Below, piece after piece: positions 45,532 through 55,078 of a stretch of DNA of 64,000 nt. Positions within the stretch are counted from its first letter, which is position 1. Each line of letters begins with the position of its first letter. The DNA is from Accumulibacter sp. (GTDB taxonomy: Bacteria > Pseudomonadota > Gammaproteobacteria > Burkholderiales > Rhodocyclaceae), in assembly GCA_017302455.1 (NCBI GenBank), contig JAFLDO010000027.1, positions 1 to 64,000 of the forward strand, written 5' to 3'. Made by a program: the position numbers and the translations under genes. Below the pieces are notes generated by a model. It worked only from the letters and a program-made list of their open reading frames with translations. It was not told where the DNA came from and searched no databases.

Positions 45532-45978
45532 CTAGCGCTGCCTGGCGAGGAAGCGATCGAGTTGCGCGGCGAAGACCTGCCGGTCGCTCTGGCTGAGGCT
45601 CGCCGGCCCCGAGGTGGCGACGCCACTGCTGCGCAGTTCCTCCATGAAGTTACGCATCGCGAGGCACTCGCGGATATTTTCGCGACTATAGAATTCGCCG
45701 CGCGGATTCAGCCCGTAGCCGCCACGTTCGATGACCTGCCCGGCCAACGGGATGTCGGCGGTAATCACCAGGTCGCCCGCCTGCATTTCCTGAACGATGC
45801 GCTGGTCGGCGACATCGAAACCCGTCGGCACCTGCCAACTGCGGATCCAGGGCGAAGCGGGCACGCGCAGCATCTGATTGGCGACCAGGGTAGTCATGAT
45901 CCGCGTGCGCTGCGCGGCACGAAACAGGATTTCCTTGATGACGCCAGGGCAGGCGTCGGCATCGACCCAGATCTGCAT
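45532..45978 (-). CDS. yaiI: YaiI/YqxD family protein (UPF0178, DUF188)
   Basis: 148 residues with the family opening [16 protein letters not shown], then [24 protein letters not shown] and the Arg/Asn pair [12 protein letters not shown]-like fold of unknown activity, widely conserved. It follows the P-type ATPase gene by nine bases. Confidence 0.9.
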   Translation of the reverse strand: MQIWVDADACPGVIKEILFRAAQRTRIMTTLVANQMLRVPASPWIRSWQVPTGFDVADQRIVQEMQAGDLVITADIPLAGQVIERGGYGLNPRGEFYSRENIRECLAMRNFMEELRSSGVATSGPASLSQSDRQVFAAQLDRFLARQR

Positions 45979-45987
45979 CGAGGGGCG

Positions 45988-48660
45988 TCAGTGACGCGCA
46001 CGCCACTGTTTGTCGATGCCGACCACGACATAGGCAAGCACGCCGACAGCAAGAATTTCGAGCCATTGGTGCAGGCCGATCGGCGCGGTCGCGAACAGGC
46101 GGTTCATCAGCGGTACATAGGTCAGCAGCGCCTGTAGCACGGCCATCGTCAGCACGCCGTACCACACCGCAGGGTTCGAGAACAGGCCGATACCCAGCGC
46201 CGTACGCGTCAGCGACCGACAATTGAAGAGATACATCGCCTCCACGACGACAAAGACGTTGACTGCAACGGTACGTGCTTCGGCGAGCGATTCGCCCTGC
46301 GCCAACTCGCGCAGGAACAGTCCAAAGGACCCCGCCAGCAGCAGTACGCTGACCAGCACGATGCGCCAGACCAGTCCGGTGTCGAGAATTGGAGCGCCTG
46401 GCGGGCGCGGCGGGCGACGCATCACGTTGTGCTCGATCGGCTCGAAGGCGAGCATCAGTCCGAGGAACACGGCAGTCGTCATGTTGATCCAGAGGATCTG
46501 CAGTGGCGTGATCGGCAGGGTGGCGCCGGCGACGATCGCCGCGACGATGACCAGACCCTCGCCGAAATTGGTGGGCAGTGTCCAGGTGATGAACTTCACC
46601 AGGTTGTCGAAAACGCCCCGCCCCTCCTCGATTGCCGCCTCGATGCTGGCAAAGTCGTCGTCGGTAAGCACCATGTCGGCAGCGTCCTTGGCCACTTCCG
46701 TGCCCCCCAGTCCCATGGCGATGCCGATATGCGCCTGTTTGAGGGCCGGTGCGTCGTTGACCCCGTCGCCGGTCATCGCCACCACTTCACCGTTGGCTTG
46801 CAACGCCCGCACCAGGCGCAGCTTCTGTTCCGGCTCGACACGCGCGAAGACGTTTACACTGCGCACCACGCCGCGCAGGCCTTCGTCGTCGAGCGCCGCC
46901 AGTTCGCGGCCGTTGAGCGCCGTTTCTCCCGCCCTGGCAATGCCGATCTGCCGGGCAATCGACAGTGCCGTGACCGCATGGTCACCGGTGATCATCTTGA
47001 CCGTGATGCCGGCGGCGTGACATGTCCTGACGGCGGCAATCGCTTTCGGGCGCGGCGGGTCGATCATGCCGACCAGACCGACGAACTGCAGTCCGCTATC
47101 GGCACCCATCGCCTCGAGGGTCAGCGCCGGGTCGGCAGCGAGGCGGGCAATGGCGAGGACGCGCAGTCCCTGCGCCGCCATAGCGCGGGCGGCGACCTCG
47201 ATCTCGACCCGGCGTACCGGCACAGACTGCCCGTTCGCATCGAGCATGCTCTGCGAGCGCGGCAGCAACTGTTCGAACGCGCCCTTGTAATAGGCCATCC
47301 GCTGGCCCTCGATCTCGTGCAGGGTCGCCATGTATTGCCGGGCCGAATCAAATGGGATCTCGTCGAGGCGCGGAAAGAGCCTCTGCAGAGTTCGCTCGTC
47401 GAGCCCGGCCTTGCGCGCCACCACCAGCAGCGCCCCCTCGGTCGGGTCGCCGACGACCTCCCAGTGCCGGTTGACACGGTTGAGCCCGGCGTCGTTGCAC
47501 AGCGCGCCGGCCAGCAGGCATTCGCGCAAGGCGCCGGCGATGGTTTCGCCCTCGCCGACCTTCCCGTTTGGCGAGTAGCCGCTACCGCTGACGACTGTCC
47601 GCTTGCCGCCGGTGTGGATCTCGCGCACCGTCATCTGGTTTTCGGTCAGGGTGCCGGTCTTGTCCGAACAGATGACGGTCGTGCTGCCGAGCGTCTCGAC
47701 CGCCGGCAACTTGCGGATGATCGCCCGCCGTCTGGCCATGCGCGACACGCCGATGGCCAGAGTGATCGTCATCGCTGCCGGCAATCCCTCCGGAATCGCT
47801 CCGACGGCCAGCGCCACCGCGGCCATGAACATGGCAAAAGCCGATTCGCCACGCCAGAGGCCGACCGCGAAAGTGAGTGCCGCCAGAACGCCGATGGCGA
47901 TCAGCAGCCAGTTGCTGAAAGCCGCCATCCGGCATGTCAGCGGCGTCGTCAGGTCGGGCGCTTCGGCGATCAGGCGCGAAATGCGGCCGGTCTCCGTGCG
48001 ATCGCCAGTGTCGACGACGACCCCGGCGCCTTGCCCGCTGATCATCACCGTGCCCGCGTAAGCCATGTTGCCGCGGTCGGCGAGCAGTGTATCTTCCGGC
48101 AGTGTCTCGCCGTGCTTGGCGACGGCAGCTGATTCGCCGGTCAGCGCCGACTCTATCGCCTGCAGGTCCTTGGCGCGGAACAGGCGCAGGTCGGCGGGAA
48201 CCTTGTCTCCGGCCGCCAGCAGCACCACGTCGCCGGGTACCAGCGCCGTCGATGCCAGCCGCTGCTTGCAGCCGCCGCGCAGGACGGTCACTTCGCTGGG
48301 CACTGACTGTGCCAGGGTGGCCAGGGCGCTCTCGGCACGTCCTTCCTGGATGAAGCCGATCAGGGCATTGATCAGGGTGACGCCGAGGATCACCCCGGAA
48401 TCGACCCATTCGCCGAGCGCGGCGGTGACCACGCCGGCGGCGAGCAAAACCAGAATCAGGGGTTGCACGAACTGCAGGGCAAAGCGCTGCAACGGGCCCT
48501 TGCCGGGCTTCGGCGTGATCCGGTTCTCGCCGTGTATGGCGCGGCGGCTGAGCACCTCGCTTTCCGCCAGCCCGTCGTTGAAACTGGCCTCCAGTCTGGC
48601 CGCCGCCTCGTCGGCGGCAAGGTAGTGCCAGGCAATGCGCTTGCGACCCTGTTCGTTCAT
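45988..48660 (-). CDS. P2-type cation-transporting ATPase
   Basis: About 890 residues from the ATG at 48660; the frame is open to 48786. Motifs: actuator TGES (SALTGESAAV), phosphorylation ICSDKTGTLTENQ, PEGLP in helix 4 (VGAIPEGLPAAMT) and hinge MTGDGVNDAPALKQ. Helix 6 reads ILWINMTTAVFLGL, lacking the Asp found in Ca2+, Na+/K+ and Mn2+ pumps, so the ion cannot be named from family rules. Similar pumps in bacteria are annotated as generic cation or Mg2+/Ca2+ ATPases. Confidence 0.9.
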   Translation of the reverse strand: MNEQGRKRIAWHYLAADEAAARLEASFNDGLAESEVLSRRAIHGENRITPKPGKGPLQRFALQFVQPLILVLLAAGVVTAALGEWVDSGVILGVTLINALIGFIQEGRAESALATLAQSVPSEVTVLRGGCKQRLASTALVPGDVVLLAAGDKVPADLRLFRAKDLQAIESALTGESAAVAKHGETLPEDTLLADRGNMAYAGTVMISGQGAGVVVDTGDRTETGRISRLIAEAPDLTTPLTCRMAAFSNWLLIAIGVLAALTFAVGLWRGESAFAMFMAAVALAVGAIPEGLPAAMTITLAIGVSRMARRRAIIRKLPAVETLGSTTVICSDKTGTLTENQMTVREIHTGGKRTVVSGSGYSPNGKVGEGETIAGALRECLLAGALCNDAGLNRVNRHWEVVGDPTEGALLVVARKAGLDERTLQRLFPRLDEIPFDSARQYMATLHEIEGQRMAYYKGAFEQLLPRSQSMLDANGQSVPVRRVEIEVAARAMAAQGLRVLAIARLAADPALTLEAMGADSGLQFVGLVGMIDPPRPKAIAAVRTCHAAGITVKMITGDHAVTALSIARQIGIARAGETALNGRELAALDDEGLRGVVRSVNVFARVEPEQKLRLVRALQANGEVVAMTGDGVNDAPALKQAHIGIAMGLGGTEVAKDAADMVLTDDDFASIEAAIEEGRGVFDNLVKFITWTLPTNFGEGLVIVAAIVAGATLPITPLQILWINMTTAVFLGLMLAFEPIEHNVMRRPPRPPGAPILDTGLVWRIVLVSVLLLAGSFGLFLRELAQGESLAEARTVAVNVFVVVEAMYLFNCRSLTRTALGIGLFSNPAVWYGVLTMAVLQALLTYVPLMNRLFATAPIGLHQWLEILAVGVLAYVVVGIDKQWRARH

Positions 48661-49023
48661 CGTCTGCAACAGACCGGCCGACGCCGGCAAGCTGGTGCCG
48701 TGCTTGTGCAGGCGGTGTGCGGTAGCGCACATGTTGGTGTTCTCAAACGGCATGCCCATCGCTGGCGGTTCACCGGTTTCTCCCAAGCCTTGACCATTGC
48801 CGGCCTCATTCTAACGCCCAGCGGCGGCAGTCCCGCGATTGTCGGTGAAGGGCCCGGCGGAATTCGCGGGTGCGCGACGGCTCATCGCGCAGATGCTGTC
48901 GGAAAATTTTACACTGCGCCGGACAGTGAATCGTTGCTGGAGGATTACACCCATGGTTTAATGAGTGTCGTGTCCATAGCACGAATATTGCTTGCAAGAA
49001 CAAACTGATCTCGGAGTCCTGAA
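48661..49023. other. Divergent intergenic region with two minimal ORFs
   Basis: It separates the ATPase (minus) and the 336-residue membrane protein (plus). GGAGG at 48939-48943 precedes ATG-GTT-TAA (48953-48961), whose stop overlaps an ATG for a 15-codon frame ending at 49008. These may be leader frames for the gene at 49024 but could be chance. Confidence 0.35.
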
Positions 49024-50034
49024 ATGTTTTCACGCTCTCTCGGCGGGCGCTTCTGGCTGGGGCTGTTGCCGGCGATATTGGTCGCCGGCAAGGTCTTGGC
49101 ACACCCAGTCGTTCCTGATGAGCGGACGCTGCAGGTCGATGCCGAACAGGCCGATGTGCGACGAGCGACCGACGGGATTTCCGACGCAACCGCCTTGGCG
49201 CGCCAGGCGTCGTCGGCAAGCGAGCGGGTTCGTGGCCTTCCGCCCGCGCCGACCAGCTACGACGATCGTTCTGCCGTCCTGGCGGACCCGTTGGCGCGCG
49301 GCAGCGATCTGGCGGTTCCGGCGTTCGCCAGGCTGCAACCCGGTATCAATGTCAGCGCCATCACGGGCGGTGTCGACGACGCCGATCCCTTGCCCGGCCT
49401 GCGACGCTCGGTTGCCGATGGTGCGTTTCAAGGGAGCGCCACGGCTTCCCCGGCGCGTGCTGTCCGATCCGCCGCCACGGCCGCAGCAGACCGTGGCGAG
49501 GATGCCGCGGCTGCCTTGAACGAACTGCAGGAGTCGGTTGTCGAGGTGATCGCCGAAGCGCTTGATGTACGCGTCGGCAAGGACGGTCGCGTGGACTTCT
49601 CGGTCGCCGGCGTGGAAGGGTTTCACGTTGTCTCGGCAGCGGGCAGAGTGACGCTGGGCCTCGACAACACCGCTGTAACCTTCGTTCAGTACGGCAGCGA
49701 CACCCCGGCTGCCCGGCCGGTGCCTGCGACGGCGTCGCCCAACCCCGAGCCGGTCGCGTCGGCTGGTGGCTTCAACCCAGCGCGCGAATTCGTCGGCCTG
49801 CTGATCGAGGTCGTTCAGTATCCACTGCTCTGGGTGATCCTGTTCTTCCTGATCGTCGGCAAGATTGCCTGGCTTGTCGTCACCCGGCGAGGTCACAAGA
49901 GACGGCACCATAGCCATCGAGCGAGCCAGCCGACGCGACTGAAGGTGAAACGCTCTCGCTCGCGCTCCCGACACAAGTCGGTACCGGCCGCGGGGATCAC
50001 GGGACCTCCGGCGGCCAGCCCGCAGGAAAGCTAG
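49024..50034 (+). CDS. Hypothetical exported protein with C-terminal TM and basic tail
   Basis: 336 residues. Signal peptide ~1-26 (FWLGLLPAILVAGKVLAHP), a long Ala/Asp/Arg-rich low-complexity region, and a short ordered segment around 175-235 (VEVIAEALDVRVGKDGRVDF). One transmembrane helix (YPLLWVILFFLIVGKIAWLV) is followed by a His/Arg/Lys/Ser-rich cytoplasmic tail (GHKRRHHSHRASQ). Topology: periplasmic body, basic tail inside. No family recognised. Confidence 0.65.
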   Translation: MFSRSLGGRFWLGLLPAILVAGKVLAHPVVPDERTLQVDAEQADVRRATDGISDATALARQASSASERVRGLPPAPTSYDDRSAVLADPLARGSDLAVPAFARLQPGINVSAITGGVDDADPLPGLRRSVADGAFQGSATASPARAVRSAATAAADRGEDAAAALNELQESVVEVIAEALDVRVGKDGRVDFSVAGVEGFHVVSAAGRVTLGLDNTAVTFVQYGSDTPAARPVPATASPNPEPVASAGGFNPAREFVGLLIEVVQYPLLWVILFFLIVGKIAWLVVTRRGHKRRHHSHRASQPTRLKVKRSRSRSRHKSVPAAGITGPPAASPQES

Positions 50035-50089
50035 CCGAGCGTCGCTGAGCAGGCGGGCACGAAGGCACGCAGGACCACTCGCGGCAAGG

Positions 50090-51391
50090 CCAGGGCAATC
50101 GCTTACGCATATGTCGTAAACTCCTGATAATAGTGGTTTACAATCAGTCAGTTATGACAGGGTATTGTATTTTTTGTAAGAATCTCGTCTACTCTCCTCT
50201 TTCGGGAGGACGGCGGGATGACACTGTTGGAGGCATTTTCCGGGCTGCCGGACGGACGGAAAGGTCCGGCACAGCGCTACTCGTTGGCACAGATTCTAAT
50301 CATGGCAGTGTGCGCCATCCTGTGCGGAGCGGACAATTGGGTTGAGGTGGCTGACTGGTGCAAGGATCGCAAGGAGTGGCTGAGTGAGCGATTCCGCTGG
50401 CCACTGGAAGGAGGCACGCCATCGCACGACACGTTTGGCGACCTCTTTCGGGTGCTGGATGCTCACATATTCGAAACACGTTTTCGGGATTGGATCCGTG
50501 AGCTGGCCGGTGTGATCGACGGTGTGGTGGCGATCGATGGGAAAACCTTGCGGGGTTCTGGCAAGAAAGGAAGTAACGAGCTCTTGCATATGGTCACGGC
50601 GTACGCGGTGCAAAGCGGCCTGTGTCTGGCACAGGAAGGCACTTGCGGCAAGGGACACGAGCTAGCGGGGATGAAGGCGTTGCTTGATGTTCTGGTCCTG
50701 AAGGGATGTATCGTCACCATGGATGCGCTGGGTTGCCAGACCGAACTGGCCGAGAAGATCGTTGCCCGCGGGGGAGATTACGTGCTTCAGGTCAAGGACA
50801 ACCAGAAGAATCTGGCCGAGGCCCTTCGGGAGTTTTTTGACACAGGCGCCGCCGCCGGGTTTGGTCGGCTCACGGTCGAGCATTTTGAGGAAACCGAGAA
50901 GGATCATGGCCGCATCGAGACCCGTCGTTACACCTGGATTAATGACGTCACCTGGATGGACAGGCCCATGCGTGCGGCGTGGAAGAAACTCGGCGGCGTC
51001 GGCATGATCGAGTCGATACGGCAGATCGGCGACAAGGTCAGTGTCGATCAGCGTTACGCGATCGGTTCCTGCGGTGTGCAAACGGTCGAAATGTTTGCCA
51101 AGGCATCCCGTAGCCACTGGGGCATCGAGAATGGCTTGCACTGGACACTTGATGTGGTCTTTCGCGAAGATCAGTGTCGGGCCCGCCTGGGGAACTCAGC
51201 GCGGAACCTCTCCGTTCTGCGCAAGTTTGTCCTGACCACCTTGCGCAAAGAAGAGGGTTGCAAGATGGGCTTGAACCGCCGCCGTCTTCATGCCGACCGA
51301 AACGAGAGCTATCGCGAGTCATTGATCGCTTTGGCTTTCTCCGACCGGACGTCCATCAATTGTATGAACTCTGCGTAAGCGATTGCCCTGG
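50090..51391 (+). mobile_element. Complete ISAs1-family insertion sequence (1302 bp)
   Basis: Perfect 20-bp terminal inverted repeats (50090-50109 and 51372-51391, CCAGGGCAATCGCTTACGCA) enclose one transposase gene. An 8-bp direct repeat CGGCAAGG (50082-50089 and 51392-51399) is the target duplication. Ends and gene are intact, so the insertion is probably recent. It landed between the 336-residue protein gene and gpmI without cutting either frame. Confidence 0.95.
50218..51378 (+). CDS. ISAs1-family transposase
   Basis: 386 residues with DDE-type features: DGVVAIDGKTLRGSGKKG (first Asp), CIVTMDALGCQTELAEKIV (second Asp) and SRSHWGIENGLHWTLDVVF (Glu region). These are the classic ISAs1/H-repeat signatures. 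The coding sequence ends inside the right terminal repeat, as expected for this family. A GGGAGG ribosome site lies upstream of the ATG. Confidence 0.95.
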   Translation: MTLLEAFSGLPDGRKGPAQRYSLAQILIMAVCAILCGADNWVEVADWCKDRKEWLSERFRWPLEGGTPSHDTFGDLFRVLDAHIFETRFRDWIRELAGVIDGVVAIDGKTLRGSGKKGSNELLHMVTAYAVQSGLCLAQEGTCGKGHELAGMKALLDVLVLKGCIVTMDALGCQTELAEKIVARGGDYVLQVKDNQKNLAEALREFFDTGAAAGFGRLTVEHFEETEKDHGRIETRRYTWINDVTWMDRPMRAAWKKLGGVGMIESIRQIGDKVSVDQRYAIGSCGVQTVEMFAKASRSHWGIENGLHWTLDVVFREDQCRARLGNSARNLSVLRKFVLTTLRKEEGCKMGLNRRRLHADRNESYRESLIALAFSDRTSINCMNSA

Positions 51392-51510
51392 CGGCAAGGC
51401 CTGCATTGCGGAGCCAGGGACCTGGCTTGAGGTATACTGGAGATGACGCCGTTCGGTATCGCTTCATCGCGGCCTCCGCTCCCACCACTCCACTTCCCCA
51501 GGAATCCATC

Positions 51511-53151
51511 ATGTTGCAGAAATCTGCCTCTTTCCCTGGAATTCAGGGCCCCATCGTCGCGATCGTCATGGACGGCTACGGCATCGCCAAATCCGACGTC
51601 GGCAGTGCCATTGCCGCTGCCCGCAAACCTACCCTCGACAGGCTTTTCGCGACCTACCCGAACATCACCTTGCGCGCTCACGGCGTTGCGGTCGGCATGC
51701 CTTCCGACGAAGACATGGGCAATTCCGAAGTCGGGCACAATGCCATCGGCGCTGGCCAGGTCTATAGCCAGGGCGCGTCGCTGGTTGCCGACGCCATCGC
51801 CTCCGGCTCGATCTGGCAAGGCGCCGCCTGGCAGCAGATCGTCGCCGGCGCCAAAGCCGGGCGTGGCGTGATTCATTTCATCGGCCTGTTCTCCGACGGC
51901 AATGTCCATAGCCACATCGATCACCTGCGGGCGATGATCGTTCGCGCCAGAGAAGAAGGCGTCCAGGCGGTGCGTGTTCACATCCTGCTCGACGGGCGCG
52001 ACGTCCCCGAGACCAGCGCTCTCGACTACGTGCTGCCCTTCGAGGCCTTCCTCGCGGAAGTGAGCAGCGAAGGCTTCGACGCGCGGATTGCCTCGGGCGG
52101 TGGCCGGATGAACATCACCATGGACCGCTACGAGGCCAACTGGAACATGGTCGACAAAGGCTGGCATACACACGTCCTGGGCGAAGGCGATCAGTTCGCG
52201 AGTGCCGCCGCCGCCATCGAGGCGCTACGCGTCAGGTTTCCGGGAACCATCGACCAGGATCTGCCGCCATTCGTGATCGCGCGCGACGGCAAGCCCGCCG
52301 GCACGATCGAGGACGGGGATTCGGTGGTCTTCTTCAATTTCCGCGGCGACCGTTCGATCGAGATCACGCGCGCCTTCGAGGATGCGGCTTTCGACAAGTT
52401 CGAGCGCGTGCGCGTGCCGAGCGTCACCTATGCCGGCATGCTGCAGTACGACGGCGACCTGAAGCTTCCACGGCGCTTCCTGGTCGATCCGCCGGCCATT
52501 CTCGATACCATGGGCGAGTGGTTCGCGAAAGCCGGCATCACGCAGTTCGCCTGCTCCGAAACCCAGAAATTCGGACACGTAACGTATTTCTGGAACGGTA
52601 ACCGGTCAAACAAGTTCGACGGCGAGACCTACCAGGAAGTGCCGAGTGACGTCGTACCCTTTGAACAGCGCCCCTGGATGAAGGCCGCCGAGATTGCCGA
52701 CGCCATGATCGAAGCTCTGAAGAGCGGCCAGTACCGGACCTTGCGCTGCAACTTCGCCAATGGCGACATGGTTGGGCACACCGGCAGCTTTCGCGCCGCG
52801 ACGATGGCCATCGAGGCGGTCGATCTGCAGCTGGCGCGCATCCTGCCGGTCATCGATGCGCTCGGCGGCGTGGCACTGATCACCGCCGACCACGGCAATG
52901 CCGACGAGATGTACGAGATCGACAAGAAGACCAAGCAGCCGGCAACAAATGCGGATGGCTCCTTCAAGGCGAAGACTGCGCACACGCTCAATCCCGTGCC
53001 GCTGATCCTCTACGACAATGCCAGCGGCGGCAAGCTGGGCCTGACACAGACGGAAACCGCGGGTCTATCCAACATCGCCGCAACGATCGCCAACCTTCTC
53101 GGTTTCGAGAAGCACGCCAAGTGGGACGAAAGCGTGCTGGTCGTCAGGTAA
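51511..53151 (+). CDS. gpmI: 2,3-bisphosphoglycerate-independent phosphoglycerate mutase
   Basis: 546 residues. Metal-binding start VAIVMDGYGIAKSD, catalytic Ser in GNSEVGHNAIGAG, HILLDGRDVPE and the late metal cluster LITADHGNADEMYE. Interconverts 3- and 2-phosphoglycerate using Mn2+. The insertion element ends 120 bases before the start and may have changed its promoter. Confidence 0.96.
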   Translation: MLQKSASFPGIQGPIVAIVMDGYGIAKSDVGSAIAAARKPTLDRLFATYPNITLRAHGVAVGMPSDEDMGNSEVGHNAIGAGQVYSQGASLVADAIASGSIWQGAAWQQIVAGAKAGRGVIHFIGLFSDGNVHSHIDHLRAMIVRAREEGVQAVRVHILLDGRDVPETSALDYVLPFEAFLAEVSSEGFDARIASGGGRMNITMDRYEANWNMVDKGWHTHVLGEGDQFASAAAAIEALRVRFPGTIDQDLPPFVIARDGKPAGTIEDGDSVVFFNFRGDRSIEITRAFEDAAFDKFERVRVPSVTYAGMLQYDGDLKLPRRFLVDPPAILDTMGEWFAKAGITQFACSETQKFGHVTYFWNGNRSNKFDGETYQEVPSDVVPFEQRPWMKAAEIADAMIEALKSGQYRTLRCNFANGDMVGHTGSFRAATMAIEAVDLQLARILPVIDALGGVALITADHGNADEMYEIDKKTKQPATNADGSFKAKTAHTLNPVPLILYDNASGGKLGLTQTETAGLSNIAATIANLLGFEKHAKWDESVLVVR

Positions 53152-53167
53152 CGCCAACGGTTTGAGG

Positions 53168-53203
53168 GCGGCCACGGGGGTCGGCGCCGACCCCCGTGGC
53201 CGC
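53168..53203. terminator. Bidirectional terminator-like palindrome between gpmI and lysA
   Basis: Eighteen bases on each side are perfectly complementary (53168-53185 with 53186-53203), forming an exceptionally stable GC hairpin between convergent genes. No U-tract, so Rho or stalling may complete termination. Confidence 0.7.
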
Positions 53204-53255
53204 TGCGCGCGCTCGGCGGTGGCGAGGGGTAGTCGCCGGCGCGATGCGCGATCAG

Positions 53256-54500
53256 TCAAGGCAGGCGCTGCTCGAGGGCGTAGAGTTCCTCGGCGGTCTC
53301 GCGGCGGCGAACGAGGTGGACGTCGGCACCATCGACCATCACTTCGGCAGCCCGCGGCCGGCTGTTGTAGTTGGAACTCATCGCCATCCCGTAGGCTCCG
53401 GCCGACATGATCGCCAGGAGATCGCCGGTGGCCAGAGCCAAGTCGCGCCCGTGGCCGAGAAAATCGCCGGATTCGCAAACCGGCCCGACGATTTCCCACG
53501 GCCTGGTCGCCCCCTGAGGCGCAACGACCGGGACGATGTCATGCCATGAGCCGTACAGCGCAGGCCGTGCAAGGTCGTTCATCGCCGCATCGACGATGGC
53601 GAAATTCTTCACTTCGCCAGGCTTAAGGTATTCGACGCGGGTCAACAACAGGCCGGCGTTGCCCACCAGGCGGCGTCCCGGTTCGAGCAGTACCTGCAGG
53701 TGCCTGTCCCTGAGCTTCTGCAGCATCGGCTGCAGGTAAGCCTGAACGGTCGGCGCGTCCTCGTCACGATAGCGAATGCCGAGGCCGCCACCGAGGTCGA
53801 TGTGGTGCAGAACGATGCCGTTGGCGGCGAGTTGATCGACGAGCGTCAGAATCTTGTCGAGCGCTGCGGCAAACGGCGCCGGATCGAGCAGTTGCGAACC
53901 GATGTGGCAATCGATGCCGCTGATCGTGAGATTCGGCAGGCTGGCAGCGTGCCGGTACAGCGCCAGAGCCTCCTCGTAGGCGACGCCGAACTTGTTTTCT
54001 TTCAGGCCGGTCGAGATGTAGGGGTGCGTCTTCGCGTCTACGTCGGGATTGACGCGCAGGCTGATCGGCGCCGTCTTGCCGAGACGGCCGGCGACAGCGC
54101 TGAGACGGTCGAGTTCGGGAGCGGATTCGACGTTGAAGCAGAGGATGTCGGCGGCGAGCGCCAGTTCCATTTCGGCAGCGGTCTTGCCGACGCCCGAGAA
54201 AACGATCCGCCGCGGGTCGGCACCGGCGGCCAGAGCGCGCCGGAGTTCGCCGCCGGAAACGATGTCGAAGCCGGCGCCGCGTCGGGCGAAAACGTCGAGC
54301 ACGGCCAGGTTGGAGTTTGCCTTCACGGCATAGCAAACGAGTGCATCGAGGCCGGCGAGTTCGCGCTCGAACTCCGCGAGTGAAGCTTCCAGCGCCGCGC
54401 GCGAGTAAACCCAGCACGGTGTGCCGAAGCGTGCGGCGAGATCGATCAAGGAGACGGATTCGGCATGCAGCACACCGTTCCGGCGAGCGAAGGCGGTCAT
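53256..54500 (-). CDS. lysA: Diaminopimelate decarboxylase
   Basis: 414 residues. PLP Lys in ALVCYAVKANSNLAVL, GGGLGIRY phosphate-binding segment, EPGRRLVGNAGLLL, and the active-site Cys and Tyr in GPVCESGDFLG and AGAYGMAMSSNYNSRPR. Last step of lysine biosynthesis. ATGA overlap with the lptM-like gene, a conserved order. Confidence 0.97.
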   Translation of the reverse strand: MTAFARRNGVLHAESVSLIDLAARFGTPCWVYSRAALEASLAEFERELAGLDALVCYAVKANSNLAVLDVFARRGAGFDIVSGGELRRALAAGADPRRIVFSGVGKTAAEMELALAADILCFNVESAPELDRLSAVAGRLGKTAPISLRVNPDVDAKTHPYISTGLKENKFGVAYEEALALYRHAASLPNLTISGIDCHIGSQLLDPAPFAAALDKILTLVDQLAANGIVLHHIDLGGGLGIRYRDEDAPTVQAYLQPMLQKLRDRHLQVLLEPGRRLVGNAGLLLTRVEYLKPGEVKNFAIVDAAMNDLARPALYGSWHDIVPVVAPQGATRPWEIVGPVCESGDFLGHGRDLALATGDLLAIMSAGAYGMAMSSNYNSRPRAAEVMVDGADVHLVRRRETAEELYALEQRLP

Positions 54501-54700
54501 CGGGCCGGGTCTCCGGGCGTGCTAGAATCCTTTGCTGGCGTTGCACCGGGAGTCGCCGGCTGCGCGGCGGCGTCCGCAGGCTTGGCTTGGGCGGCGACCG
54601 GCGCTGTCGGCTGCGGGGGTAGGAACAGCCCGCCGCGGTTGCCGCAGGCAGCAAGGAGCAAGGTTGCCAGCAAAGCCGGCGCGAGAAAATGTTGCCGCAT
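54497..54700 (-). CDS. lptM: Small lipoprotein, LptM/YifL-like
   Basis: 67 residues. Lipobox LLAACGNRGGL: signal peptide cleaved before Cys19, then a Pro/Ala/Gln-rich tail (LFLPPQPTAPVAAQ). LptM stabilises the LPS translocon LptDE at the outer membrane (known in E. coli). Position beside lysA and divergent from cyaY is the conserved context. Confidence 0.88.
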   Translation of the reverse strand: MRQHFLAPALLATLLLAACGNRGGLFLPPQPTAPVAAQAKPADAAAQPATPGATPAKDSSTPGDPAR

Positions 54701-54736
54701 GGATCTGGACGTCAAAACCGGGGATGGTAGCACAGG

Positions 54737-55054
54737 ATGAATGATAACGAATTCAACGAGCTTGCCGACGCAACGCTGACGCAGATCGAAACGGCGCTCG
54801 AACGCAGCGGTGCCGATCTGGATTTCGCGATGGTCAGCGACAGCGTGCTCGAAATCGAATTTGCCGATCGCAGCAAGATCATCGTCAATCGACACGATGC
54901 CGCCAAAGAGATCTGGGTTGCCGCCAGGTCGGGGGGGTTTCACTACCGCTGGGACGGCAGTTGCTGGCAGGACACGCGCAGCGAGGAGGAATTGATGGCA
55001 GCGCTGTCGCGGCTGATTTCCGAGCAGGCGAGGGAGCCCGTTCTGCTCAGCTAG
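54737..55054 (+). CDS. cyaY: Iron-sulfur cluster assembly protein CyaY (frataxin)
   Basis: 105 residues of frataxin fold: acidic N-terminal helix (MNDNEFNELADATLTQIETA), then IIVNRHDAAKEIWVAARSGG and FHYRWDGSCWQDTR. Binds iron and IscS to modulate Fe-S assembly. Divergent from lptM with 36 bases between. Confidence 0.95.
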   Translation: MNDNEFNELADATLTQIETALERSGADLDFAMVSDSVLEIEFADRSKIIVNRHDAAKEIWVAARSGGFHYRWDGSCWQDTRSEEELMAALSRLISEQAREPVLLS

Positions 55055-55078
55055 TGCCCCCCGCGGGCAGCGCGACAG

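Noticed and set aside
46429-48132. Plus-strand frame of 567 codons
   Set aside because: Antisense to the P-type ATPase; no start signal or domain.
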